DNA of 64,000 nucleotides from Palleronia aestuarii (GTDB taxonomy: Bacteria; Pseudomonadota; Alphaproteobacteria; Rhodobacterales; Rhodobacteraceae), in NCBI RefSeq assembly GCF_003253995.1, contig NZ_QKZL01000014.1:13413-77412 (forward strand), given 5' to 3'. Positions 1 through 9,530 of this stretch are shown in pieces. The translations under genes were made by a program, and so were the position numbers. Each line of letters opens with the position of its first letter. The stretch's first letter is position 1. The notes below the pieces were generated by a model. That model made no database searches and was not told the DNA's origin. It saw nothing but the letters and a program-made list of their open reading frames with translations.

Positions 1-38
1 CCGGTGTTCCGGTGTTCCGGTGTTCCGGTGTTCCGGTG
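1..38. repeat. Tandem octamer array at left edge
   Basis: The octamer CCGGTGTT occurs four times head to tail from the first base, followed by a partial fifth unit (CCGGTG). The array is cut by the window edge, so its true length is unknown. Such short direct repeats can be a protein-binding array (iteron-like or partition site) or a slippage-prone microsatellite; nothing here decides between them. Confidence 0.8.
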
Positions 39-597
39 AGGGGTCACTCGACTGTGCAAGTGTGTCAAGTTGCAGGTGTTCGTGTGTGCTTTTCTTCAAT
101 CCTGCAGGCATGCACGTGTGCACACATGAGTACTCTCACCACATCAGGCGGATGGAACGTATTCTAGACAATCCCTAATGGTCTGACCGACTGCCTTTGT
201 GGAATTCGGCGCGATGCGATCACTGGAGAAGGCAATTCGATTATTGGGCCTCCAGGGGCAACCGGGCGCGTTATCGAACCGGGCAGGGGAGTTGTCGGAT
301 CGCCGGGCGGGTAGTGAGGGTAGGGCCCCTCACATCTCTGGATCGCAGACCGCGCGGCATCTACGACGGAGGACATTTGCCTACACCCATTGCACGCGCC
401 CCCACACGGAAGGTGGAAGTCGCGCTTCCGGTCATTCGATCTGCCGCCGCAAGCCATTGAGTCCATTCTTCGTGGCCGTCCCGGCGAGTGAGGGCCGGGA
501 ACTCGATCGTCGCTTCGTGGCTGTATCCCGCCGCGCGGCCTGATAGGAGACGTGCGGAACAGGCGATGGACCTCGGGGAGCTAACGGGAGGATGGAG
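39..597. other. No convincing gene; upstream region of TRAP operon
   Basis: About 560 bases with mixed, partly lower-GC composition (around 60-200 it is rich in GT/CA steps). The open frames here are short and mutually overlapping, and they lack recognisable protein motifs. The only clear signal is the ribosome-binding sequence GGGAGG at 586-591 in front of the binding-protein gene. The segment may be the promoter region of the TRAP operon plus degraded DNA next to the octamer repeats. Confidence 0.5.
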
Positions 598-1554
598 ATG
601 ACATACGGAAGGATCGCCGTGACCGCGGCTGCGCTCGCGCTGGCAGGCGCTTTGCCCGCCACCGCTCAGGAGCGGGTGACCTACAAGTCGGCCAAGACCG
701 GATCGTCCTACTACCAGATGGGCGTCGAGCTCGCCGAGGCGATCGGGGCGGCCACGGATGGCGGCATTTCCGTCACCGTCGAGGAGAGCCAGGGATCGGT
801 GCAGAACGTGATGGAGGTCCGCGCGCGCGGGGGCGATTACGTCTTCACCGCGCCGCCCGCCCTCGTCACCGCCGCGCGCGAGGGAACGGGCGAATTCGAG
901 GACCGGCCGAGCGAGCGCTTCGCGGGCATCCGCGCGCTCTTCCCGATCCCCTCGCTCACCATGCATTTCGTCATGGACGCGGAGACGGGCGCAAGCTCGC
1001 TCGACGATCTTGCCGGGACCACGATCCTCCTGGGGCAGGGCTCCTTCGGCGCCACCGAGGGCGCGCGCTATATGGAGATGTTCGGGCTCGCGGACGAGGT
1101 GACGATCTCGGGCGCGGAACTCTCGAACGCGGTCGACGCGCTCCGGAACGGCCAGATCGACGGCTTCGTCACGGCCGGCTCCTTCCCGGCGCCGAACGTG
1201 ATCGAGGCCGCGGCGGCGATGCCCGTCACGATCCTTTCGATGACCGGGGAGGAGGTGGAGGAGACCGGCCGGACGCCCATCACCATCCCCGCGGGCACCT
1301 ATGCGGGGCAGGAGGCGGATGTCGCCACCACCGCGCTGCCGGTCGTGGCTTACGCGACCGACGCGATGGACGAGGAGACGGCCTATACGCTGACCAGGAC
1401 CTTCTGGGACGAGAAGGCCCGCCTCGCGGGGCAGTCGCGCTGGTGGGACGGGGTGACGCCCGAACTTCTGGACGCGGTCGAGAGCGACTTCCATCCCGGT
1501 GCGCGGCGCTATTACGAGGAAGCCGGGATCGCGCTGCCCGGCGCGGACGGCTGA
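598..1554 (+). CDS. TAXI-family TRAP transporter solute-binding protein
   Basis: A 318-residue periplasmic binding protein of the TAXI class of TRAP transporters. It captures an organic acid or similar solute for the permease encoded next. An N-terminal signal peptide (basic start, alanine/leucine-rich core, cut near PATAQ) leads directly into the family signature TGSSYYQMG. ATG codons lie at 592 and 598; the second is preferred because GGGAGG at 586-591 is then 6 bases upstream, while the first would abut it. The family usually has 310-340 residues, so length is normal. The permease follows after about 48 bases, so the two are probably co-transcribed. The substrate cannot be told from sequence; glutamate and other dicarboxylates are known for some TAXI systems. 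Confidence 0.88.
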   Translation: MTYGRIAVTAAALALAGALPATAQERVTYKSAKTGSSYYQMGVELAEAIGAATDGGISVTVEESQGSVQNVMEVRARGGDYVFTAPPALVTAAREGTGEFEDRPSERFAGIRALFPIPSLTMHFVMDAETGASSLDDLAGTTILLGQGSFGATEGARYMEMFGLADEVTISGAELSNAVDALRNGQIDGFVTAGSFPAPNVIEAAAAMPVTILSMTGEEVEETGRTPITIPAGTYAGQEADVATTALPVVAYATDAMDEETAYTLTRTFWDEKARLAGQSRWWDGVTPELLDAVESDFHPGARRYYEEAGIALPGADG

Positions 1555-1602
1555 GCCCAGGGACGCGATGACGGGAGAGGCTGCGGGAAGGGCAGGGGCG
1601 CG

Positions 1603-3411
1603 ATGACGACGGAGACGGGGCGCCTCGGCGTGCCTCTTGCCCTGCGCCGGGGGGCGGACGCGGTCTGGATGGCGCTCGCGGCGCTTCTCGTGGCCTTCCA
1701 TGTAGGCCTCGTCTTCAGCGGGCTGGTGCCGAACCTGGTGGCTCGGCCGCTCCACATGGCGCTGATCCTGCCCTTCGCGCTCGTCTACGGGGTCGCGCCC
1801 GGCTGGCGGCGGCGGAGCGGGGCGGCGCTGGCGGGCTTGGGCATCGCCGCGGCGCTCTGGGTGGCGCTCGACCACGACGCGCTCCTCCAGCAATACGGCT
1901 TCCTCGAGGGGCGGGGGCAGATGGCGATCGCGGGGGTCCTGCTTCTCGTGGTGCTCGAGACGGCGCGCCGCGCGATCGGCTGGCCGCTGCCCGCGATCGC
2001 CGCCCTGGCGCTCCTCTACGGGCTACTCGGGCAATACGTGCCGGGCCGGTTTGGCCATGCGGGCACGCCCGTCGAAAGCTTCCTCGGCACGCTCACCATC
2101 GCCGAGGGCGGCATCTGGGGCTCGCTCACCGGGATCTCCGTCAACGTCGTGGCGATCTTCGTGATCTTCGGCGCGGTCCTGAACGCGGGCGAGGCGGGGC
2201 AGGGCTTCATGAACCTCGCCGCCGCCGCGGCCGGCCGGCTCCGGGGCGGGGCGGCCAAGGTCTCCGTCCTCTCCTCCGCACTCTTCGGCTCGATCTCCGG
2301 ATCGGCCTCGGCCAACGTCGCCTCGACGGGCGCGGTCACGCTCCCCGCCATGTTGAGGCTCGGCTATCCCAAGCGCCTCGCCGCGGCGGTGGAGGCCGTG
2401 GCCTCCTCGGGCGGGCAGATCATGCCGCCGCTGATGGGGGCGGGGGCCTTCGTCATGGTCGAGCTCACGGGCGTGCCCTATACCGCGATCATGGCCGCGG
2501 CGCTGCCTCCGGCGCTCCTCTACTTCCTCGCCGTCTGGATCGGTATCGACGCCTATGCGCGGCGCATGGGGCTTTCGGGGATCGGCATGGAGGATCGGCC
2601 CTCGGGGCGCGACGTCCTCGTCACCTCGCTCTTCTTCCTCGTCCCCTTCACCGTGCTTCTCTGGGCGATGTTCGGCGCGGGGTTCACGCCGGAATACGCC
2701 GCAGCGCTCGCGGTCGCGGCCGCCGCGCTGCTTCTTCTGACGAACGGCGATCTGGAATTCCGCCCCGCCGAGATCGCGGAGCGGATGGGGAAGGCGCTCC
2801 TCAACGCCGCGCGGCAGGTGGCGCTCATCGCCTCGATCATCCTCTGCGCCTCGATCGTGGTGGGCGTGCTCGCGATCACCGGGCTCGGCGTGAAGGTGAC
2901 CTCGCTTATCCTGGCGGGCGGCGGCGGCATGCTCTGGCCCTCGCTTCTCCTGACCGCGATCGCCTGCCTGCTCCTCGGCATGGAGGTGCCCACGACCGCA
3001 GCCTACGTCGTCTGCGTCTCGGTCGCGGGGCCGGCGCTGGTGGCGCTCGGGCTCGAGCCGCTCGAGGCGCATCTCTTCGTCTTCTGGTACGCGCTTCTCT
3101 CGACCATCACGCCGCCCGTCTGCGGCGCGGTCTTCATCGCCGCGGGCATGGTAGGCGAGCGCTGGACGCGGGTCGCGACCTCCGCCATGGCGCTCGGCAT
3201 CGGGCTCTATCTCATCCCGCTCGGCATGGTGGCCAATCCCGATCTCCTGCGCCTCGCGGAGGCGCCCGTCGCGGCCCTCCTCGCCGCCCTCCGCGTCGCG
3301 CTGGGGCTCGCCGCGATTTCCTACGGACTCATCGGCGCGCGGCGGGTGGCACCGACGGCCGGGCTCGTCGCCCTGGGCCTCGCCATCCTCTTCTCGGGCC
3401 TCGTGATCTGA
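1603..3411 (+). CDS. TRAP transporter permease, fused 4TM/12TM (DctQM-like)
   Basis: A 602-residue inner-membrane permease in which the small (4-helix) and large (12-helix) TRAP subunits are fused, the arrangement normally found with TAXI binding proteins. Hydrophobic helices run along the whole length. The DctM-type half begins around residue 160 with typical glycine-rich stretches such as FGSISGSASANVASTG and SSGGQIMPPLMGAGAF. Transport is expected to be driven by an ion gradient rather than ATP. It lies directly downstream of its binding protein, and no separate small subunit is present, consistent with the fusion. Confident in family; substrate unknown. Confidence 0.9.
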   Translation: MTTETGRLGVPLALRRGADAVWMALAALLVAFHVGLVFSGLVPNLVARPLHMALILPFALVYGVAPGWRRRSGAALAGLGIAAALWVALDHDALLQQYGFLEGRGQMAIAGVLLLVVLETARRAIGWPLPAIAALALLYGLLGQYVPGRFGHAGTPVESFLGTLTIAEGGIWGSLTGISVNVVAIFVIFGAVLNAGEAGQGFMNLAAAAAGRLRGGAAKVSVLSSALFGSISGSASANVASTGAVTLPAMLRLGYPKRLAAAVEAVASSGGQIMPPLMGAGAFVMVELTGVPYTAIMAAALPPALLYFLAVWIGIDAYARRMGLSGIGMEDRPSGRDVLVTSLFFLVPFTVLLWAMFGAGFTPEYAAALAVAAAALLLLTNGDLEFRPAEIAERMGKALLNAARQVALIASIILCASIVVGVLAITGLGVKVTSLILAGGGGMLWPSLLLTAIACLLLGMEVPTTAAYVVCVSVAGPALVALGLEPLEAHLFVFWYALLSTITPPVCGAVFIAAGMVGERWTRVATSAMALGIGLYLIPLGMVANPDLLRLAEAPVAALLAALRVALGLAAISYGLIGARRVAPTAGLVALGLAILFSGLVI

Positions 3412-3503
3412 TCGCCTTGCGGGCGGGCGGCCCAGTGGCGAGGATGCGGAAAACGCAGGAAAAGGGCAGGGCGCATGGCGAAGCGGACGGACGGACGGCA
3501 CGC

Positions 3504-4856
3504 ATGATCGGTATCCTGCCGCATATCGGTGTCGTGGCGGGCGTCGTGCTGACGCTCCTGGCCGTGATCTTCATGCTCCAGCAGCGCCGCACGCCGCAAT
3601 CGGCCGTGGCCTGGCTCCTCTTCTTCGTCGCACTGCCCTATCTCGCGATCCCGGTCTTCGTGGCGCTCGGGATCCGCAAGCGGGGGCGGGGCTTTCCACC
3701 GGTGGCCTTCAGCCGCGACGGGGCGGCCTCCGACGCCGCGTCGGGGCCGGCCGCGACCTTCGCGGCCCTGGGCGTTCCTCCGGCCGAGGGCGGTCACCGG
3801 ATCGAGATCCTCGAGGACGGGCAGGAGGCCTATGCGCGGATGATGGCGCTCATCGAGGGCGCGCGGGAGGAGATCGACGCGGCCTTCTATCTCGTGGCCG
3901 ACGATGCCGTGGGCAGGGCCTTCGTCGAGGCGCTGACGGGACGCGCACGCGAGGGGGTCCGCGTGCGGCTCCTCATCGACCGGCTGGGCGGCTGGCGGCA
4001 TCCGCGCCGCGCGCTCGCCGCGTTCCGCGAGGCGGGGGGAGAGCTTCGCTGGTTCTCGCCCCTCGTCGCGATGCCCCTGCGCGGCCATCTGAACCTCAGG
4101 AACCACCGCAAGCTCGTCGTCGCGGACGGGCTCCGCGCCTTCGCGGGCGGCATGAACGTGGGCGGCGAATACATGGGCCCCGACGACGCGCCGCGCTGGT
4201 CCGACCTCGCCTATCTCGTCGAGGGACCGGCCACCGCCGTCCATCACGACCTCTTCGAGTCGGACTGGGCGGGCCGGGCGCCGGGATTGCCGCAGGGCAG
4301 GGACCCCGACCCGACGGGAGGGGAGGCAGTCGCGCAGCTCGTGCCGAGCGGGCCCGACATGCGCGGCGACGCGCTCCACGACGGGATCGTCCAGGCGATC
4401 CATACGGCGCGGCGGAGGGTCTGGATCGCCACGCCCTACTTCCTGCCGACCGAGTACCAGGCGCAGGCACTCGCCACCGCCGCACTGCGCGGCATCGACG
4501 TGCTCATCCTGGTGCCGCGGATCTCCAACCACCGGATCGCCGATTTCGCCCGCGGCGCCTATCTGCGCGATCTCGGCAGCGCCGGGGCTCGGGTGCTTCT
4601 CTACGAGGACGGGATGCTGCACGCCAAGGCGGGGCTCGTCGACGACGCGGCCTGGCTCGGATCGGCCAATTTCGACGTCCGCAGCATGCTCCTGAACTTC
4701 GAGATGGCGCTCTTTCTCTACGACGGGCAGAGCGTGGGGCGGCTCGAGACCTGGTTCGCCGGGCAGGAGCGGCGATCCTCGACGGCCCCTGTCACGGCCG
4801 GGCCGGGGCGGCGGATCGTCGAGGGGGTGTTCCGCCTGGGCGCGCCGGTCCTGTGA
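3504..4856 (+). CDS. Phospholipase D family protein, cardiolipin-synthase-like
   Basis: About 450 residues. Two hydrophobic segments near the N-terminus (roughly residues 1-25 and 35-55) resemble the membrane anchor of bacterial cardiolipin synthases. Two HKD motifs follow: NHRKLVVAD (H201, K203) and LHAKAGLVDD (H373, K375), each followed by a GG/GS-N segment typical of the family. Such enzymes transfer phosphatidyl groups between phospholipids at the inner membrane. I chose ATG 3504 because the membrane segment begins there; in-frame TTG 3417 and ATG 3444 would add 20-29 charged residues. The ribosome-binding site is weak for all three. The 3' end overlaps the next gene by four bases, implying coupled translation. 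Confidence 0.82.
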   Translation: MIGILPHIGVVAGVVLTLLAVIFMLQQRRTPQSAVAWLLFFVALPYLAIPVFVALGIRKRGRGFPPVAFSRDGAASDAASGPAATFAALGVPPAEGGHRIEILEDGQEAYARMMALIEGAREEIDAAFYLVADDAVGRAFVEALTGRAREGVRVRLLIDRLGGWRHPRRALAAFREAGGELRWFSPLVAMPLRGHLNLRNHRKLVVADGLRAFAGGMNVGGEYMGPDDAPRWSDLAYLVEGPATAVHHDLFESDWAGRAPGLPQGRDPDPTGGEAVAQLVPSGPDMRGDALHDGIVQAIHTARRRVWIATPYFLPTEYQAQALATAALRGIDVLILVPRISNHRIADFARGAYLRDLGSAGARVLLYEDGMLHAKAGLVDDAAWLGSANFDVRSMLLNFEMALFLYDGQSVGRLETWFAGQERRSSTAPVTAGPGRRIVEGVFRLGAPVL

Positions 4857-5569
4857 GCACCGCGCACCCCCTCCTGCGGCTCGCGAGCTACAACATCCGC
4901 AAGGCCGTGGGCACCGACCGGCGCCGTTCGCCCGGCCGCGTGCTGGAGGTCGTGGCCGACCTGGCGGCCGATATCGTGGTGCTGCAGGAGGCCGACCGGC
5001 GTCTCGGCGACCGTCCCGCCGTGCTGCCCGCGGCCGAGATCGCGCATCGCACGGATCTTCACCCCGTGCCGCTCGATCCCGGGGGCGTCAGCCTCGGCTG
5101 GCACGGGATCGCGCTCCTCCTGCGCCCGTCCGTCACGGTGACTGATCTCTGCCTCATGGACCTGCCCTCGCTCGAGCCACGGGGCGCGGTGATCGCCGAT
5201 CTCGAAACGCCGATCGGACCCATCCGCGTCGTGGGTGTCCATATGGGGCTCCTGCGCGCCTCCCGACGGCGCCAGATCGATGCCATTCTTGCCCATATCG
5301 AGGCGATGCCGCCGCGTCCGACCGCGATCATCGGCGATTTCAACGAATGGTCGCGCCGCGCGGGGCTCGGCCGCCTCGCGACCGGCTTCGCGATCCACGC
5401 GCCGGGGCCGAGCTTCCACGCGCGCCGGCCCGTGGCGGCCCTCGACCGTCTCGCGATCGGACCCGGCCTCGGCACGGCGGCGATGGGCGTGCACCGCTCC
5501 GGGCTCGCCGCGCGGGCCTCCGACCATTTGCCGATCTGGGCCGATCTCTGCCGCGCGGATCCGGCCTGA
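4853..5569 (+). CDS. Endonuclease/exonuclease/phosphatase (EEP) family protein
   Basis: A 238-residue EEP-fold protein with the family's metal and catalytic motifs in order: SYNIRK near the N-terminus, LQEADRR, GDFNEW around residue 163 and the terminal SDHLPI. The fold covers Mg-dependent DNases and phosphoesterases acting on lipids or sugars. Translation starts at a GTG that overlaps the stop of the phospholipase-D gene (GTGA), and pairing of an EEP gene with a cardiolipin-synthase-like gene suggests a role in phospholipid turnover, though this is inference. No signal peptide is visible. A strong hairpin lies over its stop codon. Confidence 0.82.
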   Translation: MSTAHPLLRLASYNIRKAVGTDRRRSPGRVLEVVADLAADIVVLQEADRRLGDRPAVLPAAEIAHRTDLHPVPLDPGGVSLGWHGIALLLRPSVTVTDLCLMDLPSLEPRGAVIADLETPIGPIRVVGVHMGLLRASRRRQIDAILAHIEAMPPRPTAIIGDFNEWSRRAGLGRLATGFAIHAPGPSFHARRPVAALDRLAIGPGLGTAAMGVHRSGLAARASDHLPIWADLCRADPA

Positions 5570-5587
5570 AGATCAGGCCCGATCCGC
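5555..5587 (+). terminator. Hairpin at end of PLD/EEP operon
   Basis: GCGGATC-C-GGCCTGA, loop AGA, then TCAGGCC-C-GATCCGC: two 7-bp arms interrupted by a single C/C mismatch. It straddles the EEP stop codon. No long T run follows, so termination efficiency is uncertain. Confidence 0.6.
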
Positions 5588-5675
5588 GACCGGGAGAAAT
5601 CCGTGAAACCTGCATTCATGAGGAATGTGTTTACCCTGTCGTGACATTTTCCGGCCGATGATCGTGGAGAGCCGG

Positions 5676-7901
5676 ATGGCCGAGACCAGCAAGCTTGCGC
5701 TCGAAGCGTTCGAGGCGCGCTACAGTCCGGAGGGACTGTTCCTACGCTATGCGCGGGGACGGATCGACAGCTTCTGGAAGCGCCAGGCCTTCCTGCTCAT
5801 CGGTGCGGTCAGCCTCGGCATCCTCGTCGACGTGATGTTCGGCCTGCTCGCCGTCGCCCTCGTCGCCCTCGTGGATCTGGGCGATTGCCTGTACCTGCGA
5901 CACGTGCTGCACCGGTTTCCGGGCGGGCGGCTCTCTCCCGCGACCATGCGCAAGACGGAGATCACCGCCATCCTCTCGACAGGCGCCGGCTGTGCCGTTC
6001 TGCTCGCCACCGTCCATGTCGTGAAGGACCCGGCGACGCAAATCCTCTTCGTCGCGACCATCGCAGGCGCCGCCCTCAATGCCGGGCTGACCTATTCCTA
6101 CGTGCCCCGGATCACCATCCTGCGCAGCGCGATCATCGCCGCGTCGCTCGGCCTGCTGCTCCTGCACAATTACGTCCTGCAGCAGACGCCGCTCTACGCG
6201 GTGGCCATCGAGGGCGCGGCCGCGCTGATGGCTGGGCAGCTCGTCTTTGTCGCCTGTCGCGACATTCATCGCAGTTTTCGCCGCCGCGTGCGCATCCAAC
6301 ACGAGCGGCTGCAGAAATCGGTGGAGCTCGAAGAGGCCAACGACGCGCTCGAGGCGCAAACGCAGCTCCTCGAACGGCATGCGATGGTGGCCCATTCGGC
6401 CAACGATTGCATCCTCATCGCCGATGCCGACGGCAAGGTGGAATTCGTCAACGAGACGCTCCTCAGGACCATCGGGCGCCGGCGGGAGGAGTTGGTGGGC
6501 CACCCGGCCGCGAAGGGCATTCCGTTGGAGCCCGAGATCGTCGCCCGCATTTCGACGGCCATCAACGCGAAGCAGCCGATCCGGACGGAGACCACGACCA
6601 GCGGCCCGGATGGCCGGGAGCTCTGGCTCGAGATGGCGATCACGCCGCTCACGGACGCGGCAGGGGATCTGACGGGCCACGTGAACATCGTGCGCGACAT
6701 CACCGAGACCAAGCAGAAGGAAGCCGAGCTCGAGGCGGCGCGGCAGGCGGCGGAGGAGAGCCTGCGCGCCAAGGAGCGGTTCCTCACGATGATGAGCCAC
6801 GAGATCCGCACGCCGCTCCACGGCATCCTCGCAACCACCGAGCTGCTGCAGCAGCCCGAGCCCGCCCGCGACCGGGACGCCTGCATCGCGACGCTGAGGG
6901 AATCGGGACGCACGCTTCTCGACCTCGTTGACACGGTGCTCGACGTGAGCTCCCTCGAGAGCGGGCGTCTGACGCTCCGCGAGGCGCCGTTCGATCCGGA
7001 CCGTCTCCTCGACGCGCTCGAACCGGCCCGCGACGCCGCCCGTTCGGCCAGCCTCGCTTTCGAGGTGACGAAGGCGCCGGACCTGCCCGCGACGCTCACG
7101 GGCGATGCTGGCCGCATCCGGCAGATCCTCGCCGTTCTCGCCGACAATGCGGTAAAGTTCACCGATGCGGGCAGCGTCCGGGTCGCGCTCGGGTGGCAGG
7201 CGGGATCGCTTGTCCTGTCGGTGACGGATACCGGCATCGGCATCGCGCCGGAGTTCCACGAGGCGATCTTCGAGAGTTTCGCGCAAGGGGAGGGGGGCTG
7301 CGCGCGCCGTTTCGGCGGCGCCGGGCTCGGTCTCAGCGTCGCGCGCCGGCTCGCGCGCCAGATGGGCGGCGACATCGCGGTCGAGAGCCATCCCGGAGCG
7401 GGGGCCACCTTCACCGCGACCCTGCCGCTGCGCAGCGAGACGGGCAACGCGCCTACCCCCGTGACCGCCGCCCCGCTCGACCATGCGCGGATCCTCGTGG
7501 CCGAGGACAACCGGACGAACCGCTTCCTCGTCGAGCGCTTCCTGAAGGATACCGGCGCGGAACTGCATTTCGCCACCGACGGGTTCGAGGCGGTGGCGAT
7601 GGCCAAGTCCCTCGCCCCCGATGTCATCTTGATGGATCTCTCGATGCCCGGGATGGACGGCTGCGCGGCCACGCGGGCGATCCTGGAGACCGCGGACATT
7701 CGAACCGTGATCATCGCGCTCACCGCGAACACGTTCGAAAGCGACCGCGCGGCCTGCCTCGCGGCGGGCATGGCCGATGTGCTCCACAAGCCCATCACCC
7801 GCAGCACGCTGATCGAGAGGCTCGGCCGCGCCCGTACGACGATGACCCCCGATCGCGCGAATGCCGCGACGGCGGAGCCGCCCCGGATACGGACGGCGTA
7901 G
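5676..7901 (+). CDS. Membrane-bound hybrid histidine kinase (PAS, HisKA, HATPase, REC)
   Basis: About 741 residues. Order: N-terminal membrane region with several hydrophobic helices (about 30-190), a coiled linker, a PAS domain (about 225-345), HisKA with the phospho-accepting box MMSHEIRTP (H375), HATPase with NAVKFTD and DTGIGIA, and a C-terminal receiver (AEDNRTN; phospho-acceptor in ILMDLSMPGMDG, D654; KP lysine near the end). This layout is a phosphorelay hybrid kinase that should pass phosphate to a separate Hpt or regulator; neither is in the neighbourhood, so it is an orphan here. Start: ATG 5676 has GGAGAG a few bases upstream; ATG 5658 is an alternative. The signal sensed is unknown. 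Confidence 0.87.
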   Translation: MAETSKLALEAFEARYSPEGLFLRYARGRIDSFWKRQAFLLIGAVSLGILVDVMFGLLAVALVALVDLGDCLYLRHVLHRFPGGRLSPATMRKTEITAILSTGAGCAVLLATVHVVKDPATQILFVATIAGAALNAGLTYSYVPRITILRSAIIAASLGLLLLHNYVLQQTPLYAVAIEGAAALMAGQLVFVACRDIHRSFRRRVRIQHERLQKSVELEEANDALEAQTQLLERHAMVAHSANDCILIADADGKVEFVNETLLRTIGRRREELVGHPAAKGIPLEPEIVARISTAINAKQPIRTETTTSGPDGRELWLEMAITPLTDAAGDLTGHVNIVRDITETKQKEAELEAARQAAEESLRAKERFLTMMSHEIRTPLHGILATTELLQQPEPARDRDACIATLRESGRTLLDLVDTVLDVSSLESGRLTLREAPFDPDRLLDALEPARDAARSASLAFEVTKAPDLPATLTGDAGRIRQILAVLADNAVKFTDAGSVRVALGWQAGSLVLSVTDTGIGIAPEFHEAIFESFAQGEGGCARRFGGAGLGLSVARRLARQMGGDIAVESHPGAGATFTATLPLRSETGNAPTPVTAAPLDHARILVAEDNRTNRFLVERFLKDTGAELHFATDGFEAVAMAKSLAPDVILMDLSMPGMDGCAATRAILETADIRTVIIALTANTFESDRAACLAAGMADVLHKPITRSTLIERLGRARTTMTPDRANAATAEPPRIRTA

Positions 7902-7906
7902 GCGGT

Positions 7907-8683
7907 TCAGGGCATCAGCTGGCCGCCGTTGACCTCGATGACCTGGCCCACGACGTAGCCCGCGAGCCGGTCGGAAGCGAGGAAGAGATAGGCGCCGACG
8001 CAATCCTCGGCCTCGCCCAGCCGGCCCTGCGGCACGGTGGCGCGCATCGCCTCGAGTTGCTCGGGCGTCGAATAGCGCTCGTGGAAGGGCGTGGAGATGA
8101 CGCCTGGCGCCACCGCGTTCACCCGAATGCCGTGGCCGATCCATTCCTTGGCCATGCCGCGGGTGACGTTCGAGACGAACGCCTTCGAGGAGCCGTAGAG
8201 GCCGCCACCGTTCGACGCCCCGTTCCTGGCCGCGATCGAGGTGGTGTGGATGACGAAGCCGCCGCGCTTCTTCAGATGCGGCAGTGCGGCCTTCGAGGCC
8301 ACGAGGATCGAGCGCGCGTTGAGATCCATGACCTCGCGGTAATCCTCGTCCGAGACCTCCGCGTAGGCCACCCGGCGGACCATGCCGCCGGCGTTGTTGA
8401 TGAGCCCGTCGAGCCCGCCGAGCTTCTCCGCCGCCTCCTCGACCGCCGTTTCGAGGGCGCGGGAATCGCTCACGTCGGCGCGGATCGGCACGGCGGTGCC
8501 GCCCGCCTCCCCGATCTCGCGGGCAAGCGCCTCCGCCGCCTCGCCGCTGGAATTGTAGTGCAGGCCGACCCTGGCCCCCTGCGCGGCGAAGGCACGGGCA
8601 AGTGCCGCGCCGATGCCGGTGGAGGCGCCGGTGATGAGGATCGCCTTGCCGTCGAATTCGGGAAAGCTGAAAGGCATTGTCAT
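7907..8683 (-). CDS. SDR-family NAD(P)-dependent oxidoreductase
   Basis: A 258-residue classical short-chain dehydrogenase. The Rossmann motif TGASTGIG is near residue 20, followed by NNAGG, an active-site serine in TTSIAARN and the catalytic YGSSK pair, and the usual C-terminal NGGQ segment. The length is typical (about 250). ATG 8683 is preferred because AGGAG lies immediately upstream; another ATG follows two codons later. The gene converges with the hybrid kinase, leaving only a few bases between them, and lies downstream of the tetR-like gene on the same strand with about 100 bases between. 3-oxoacyl-ACP reductase and sugar or alcohol dehydrogenases share this profile, so the substrate is open. 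Confidence 0.85.
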   Translation of the reverse strand: MTMPFSFPEFDGKAILITGASTGIGAALARAFAAQGARVGLHYNSSGEAAEALAREIGEAGGTAVPIRADVSDSRALETAVEEAAEKLGGLDGLINNAGGMVRRVAYAEVSDEDYREVMDLNARSILVASKAALPHLKKRGGFVIHTTSIAARNGASNGGGLYGSSKAFVSNVTRGMAKEWIGHGIRVNAVAPGVISTPFHERYSTPEQLEAMRATVPQGRLGEAEDCVGAYLFLASDRLAGYVVGQVIEVNGGQLMP

Positions 8684-8784
8684 GGGGGCTCCTCGGGATC
8701 GGGGTGGTCTTGCGGAGAATGGATAGATGCATTCCCCGTGCAGTAACACCCTGCCGGTCCGCCCGGTCCCGGGCGGCCCCGCGC

Positions 8785-9456
8785 TCAGACGGCGGCGCCG
8801 ATGCCGCCGAGGAAGGTGGCGAGCCCGAGTTCGAACCGGGTGCGCACGGCGTCCGGGCAAGGACGGAACCCCGGATCGAGAAGCAGGTCGAGGACCGGCA
8901 TCTGGATCATCGATTGCAGCATCGCAGCCGCGGCCGCGGTGTCGGGGATCGTCGCTTCCGCGCGCGCGACGGCCCGATCGAGTTCCGCGCGGATCAGCGC
9001 CCGGTCGGCATGGAAGCAGCGCTCGATGCAGTCGCGCGCGAGCGCGGGTTCGCGGTCGGCCTCCGCGATGGCCTGGCGCAGCACCGCGCGCGGCAGCCCG
9101 CTGACCGGCAGCCGCGGATCGGGCTCGAGCAGACGGCGCAGCCGACCGGCAAGCGGCAGGCCCAGATCGCTTTCCCCGAGCGGATGGACGAAGGCCGCGC
9201 GCACCCGGTCGAGATGCGCCCGGAAGAGCGCCGCGCGATCGGGAAAGAGCGTGTAGAGCGTGCGCTTCGACATGCCCGCCTCCGCCGCGATGGCCGCCAT
9301 CGTGAGCCCCGCCATCCCGGCCCGCGCGAAGATCGCGTCGAGCGCGTCGAGGACCCGCTTGCGCCGCTCCTCCACCCCCATCACCACCGGCCGGCCGCGC
9401 GTTTCGTGCCGGTCTTCGGGATCGTCCTTCATCGTCTTCGCAGGAGCGTCAGTCAT
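8785..9456 (-). CDS. TetR-family transcriptional repressor, probable regulator of the RND pump
   Basis: 223 residues. The helix-turn-helix is LTMAAIAAEAGMSKRTLYTLF in the first third, after a charged N-terminal tail of about 30 residues; the remaining C-terminal part is the variable ligand-binding region. It is transcribed away from the RND efflux operon, the classic arrangement for a local repressor that is released by pump substrates. A 26-bp dyad between the two genes is the likely operator. Regulation of the downstream SDR gene on the same strand is also possible. Confidence 0.85.
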   Translation of the reverse strand: MTDAPAKTMKDDPEDRHETRGRPVVMGVEERRKRVLDALDAIFARAGMAGLTMAAIAAEAGMSKRTLYTLFPDRAALFRAHLDRVRAAFVHPLGESDLGLPLAGRLRRLLEPDPRLPVSGLPRAVLRQAIAEADREPALARDCIERCFHADRALIRAELDRAVARAEATIPDTAAAAAMLQSMIQMPVLDLLLDPGFRPCPDAVRTRFELGLATFLGGIGAAV

Positions 9457-9530
9457 CGTCCGCAGGGTCCCGGTCGGGGGGTCTTTTTCTGCAAGGCAGC
9501 ATTTCCCTTGAAATTCCAGTCAGGGTCATA

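Noticed and set aside
39-597. Short genes in the left-end region
   Set aside because: Frames of 76-114 codons overlap each other on both strands, lack ribosome-binding sites and have no recognisable composition.
5742-8732. Minus-strand open frame of about 1000 codons opposite the hybrid kinase and running into the SDR region
   Set aside because: Over the kinase it is an antisense shadow, and over the SDR gene it is in the wrong frame; real minus-strand coding there is only 7907-8683.
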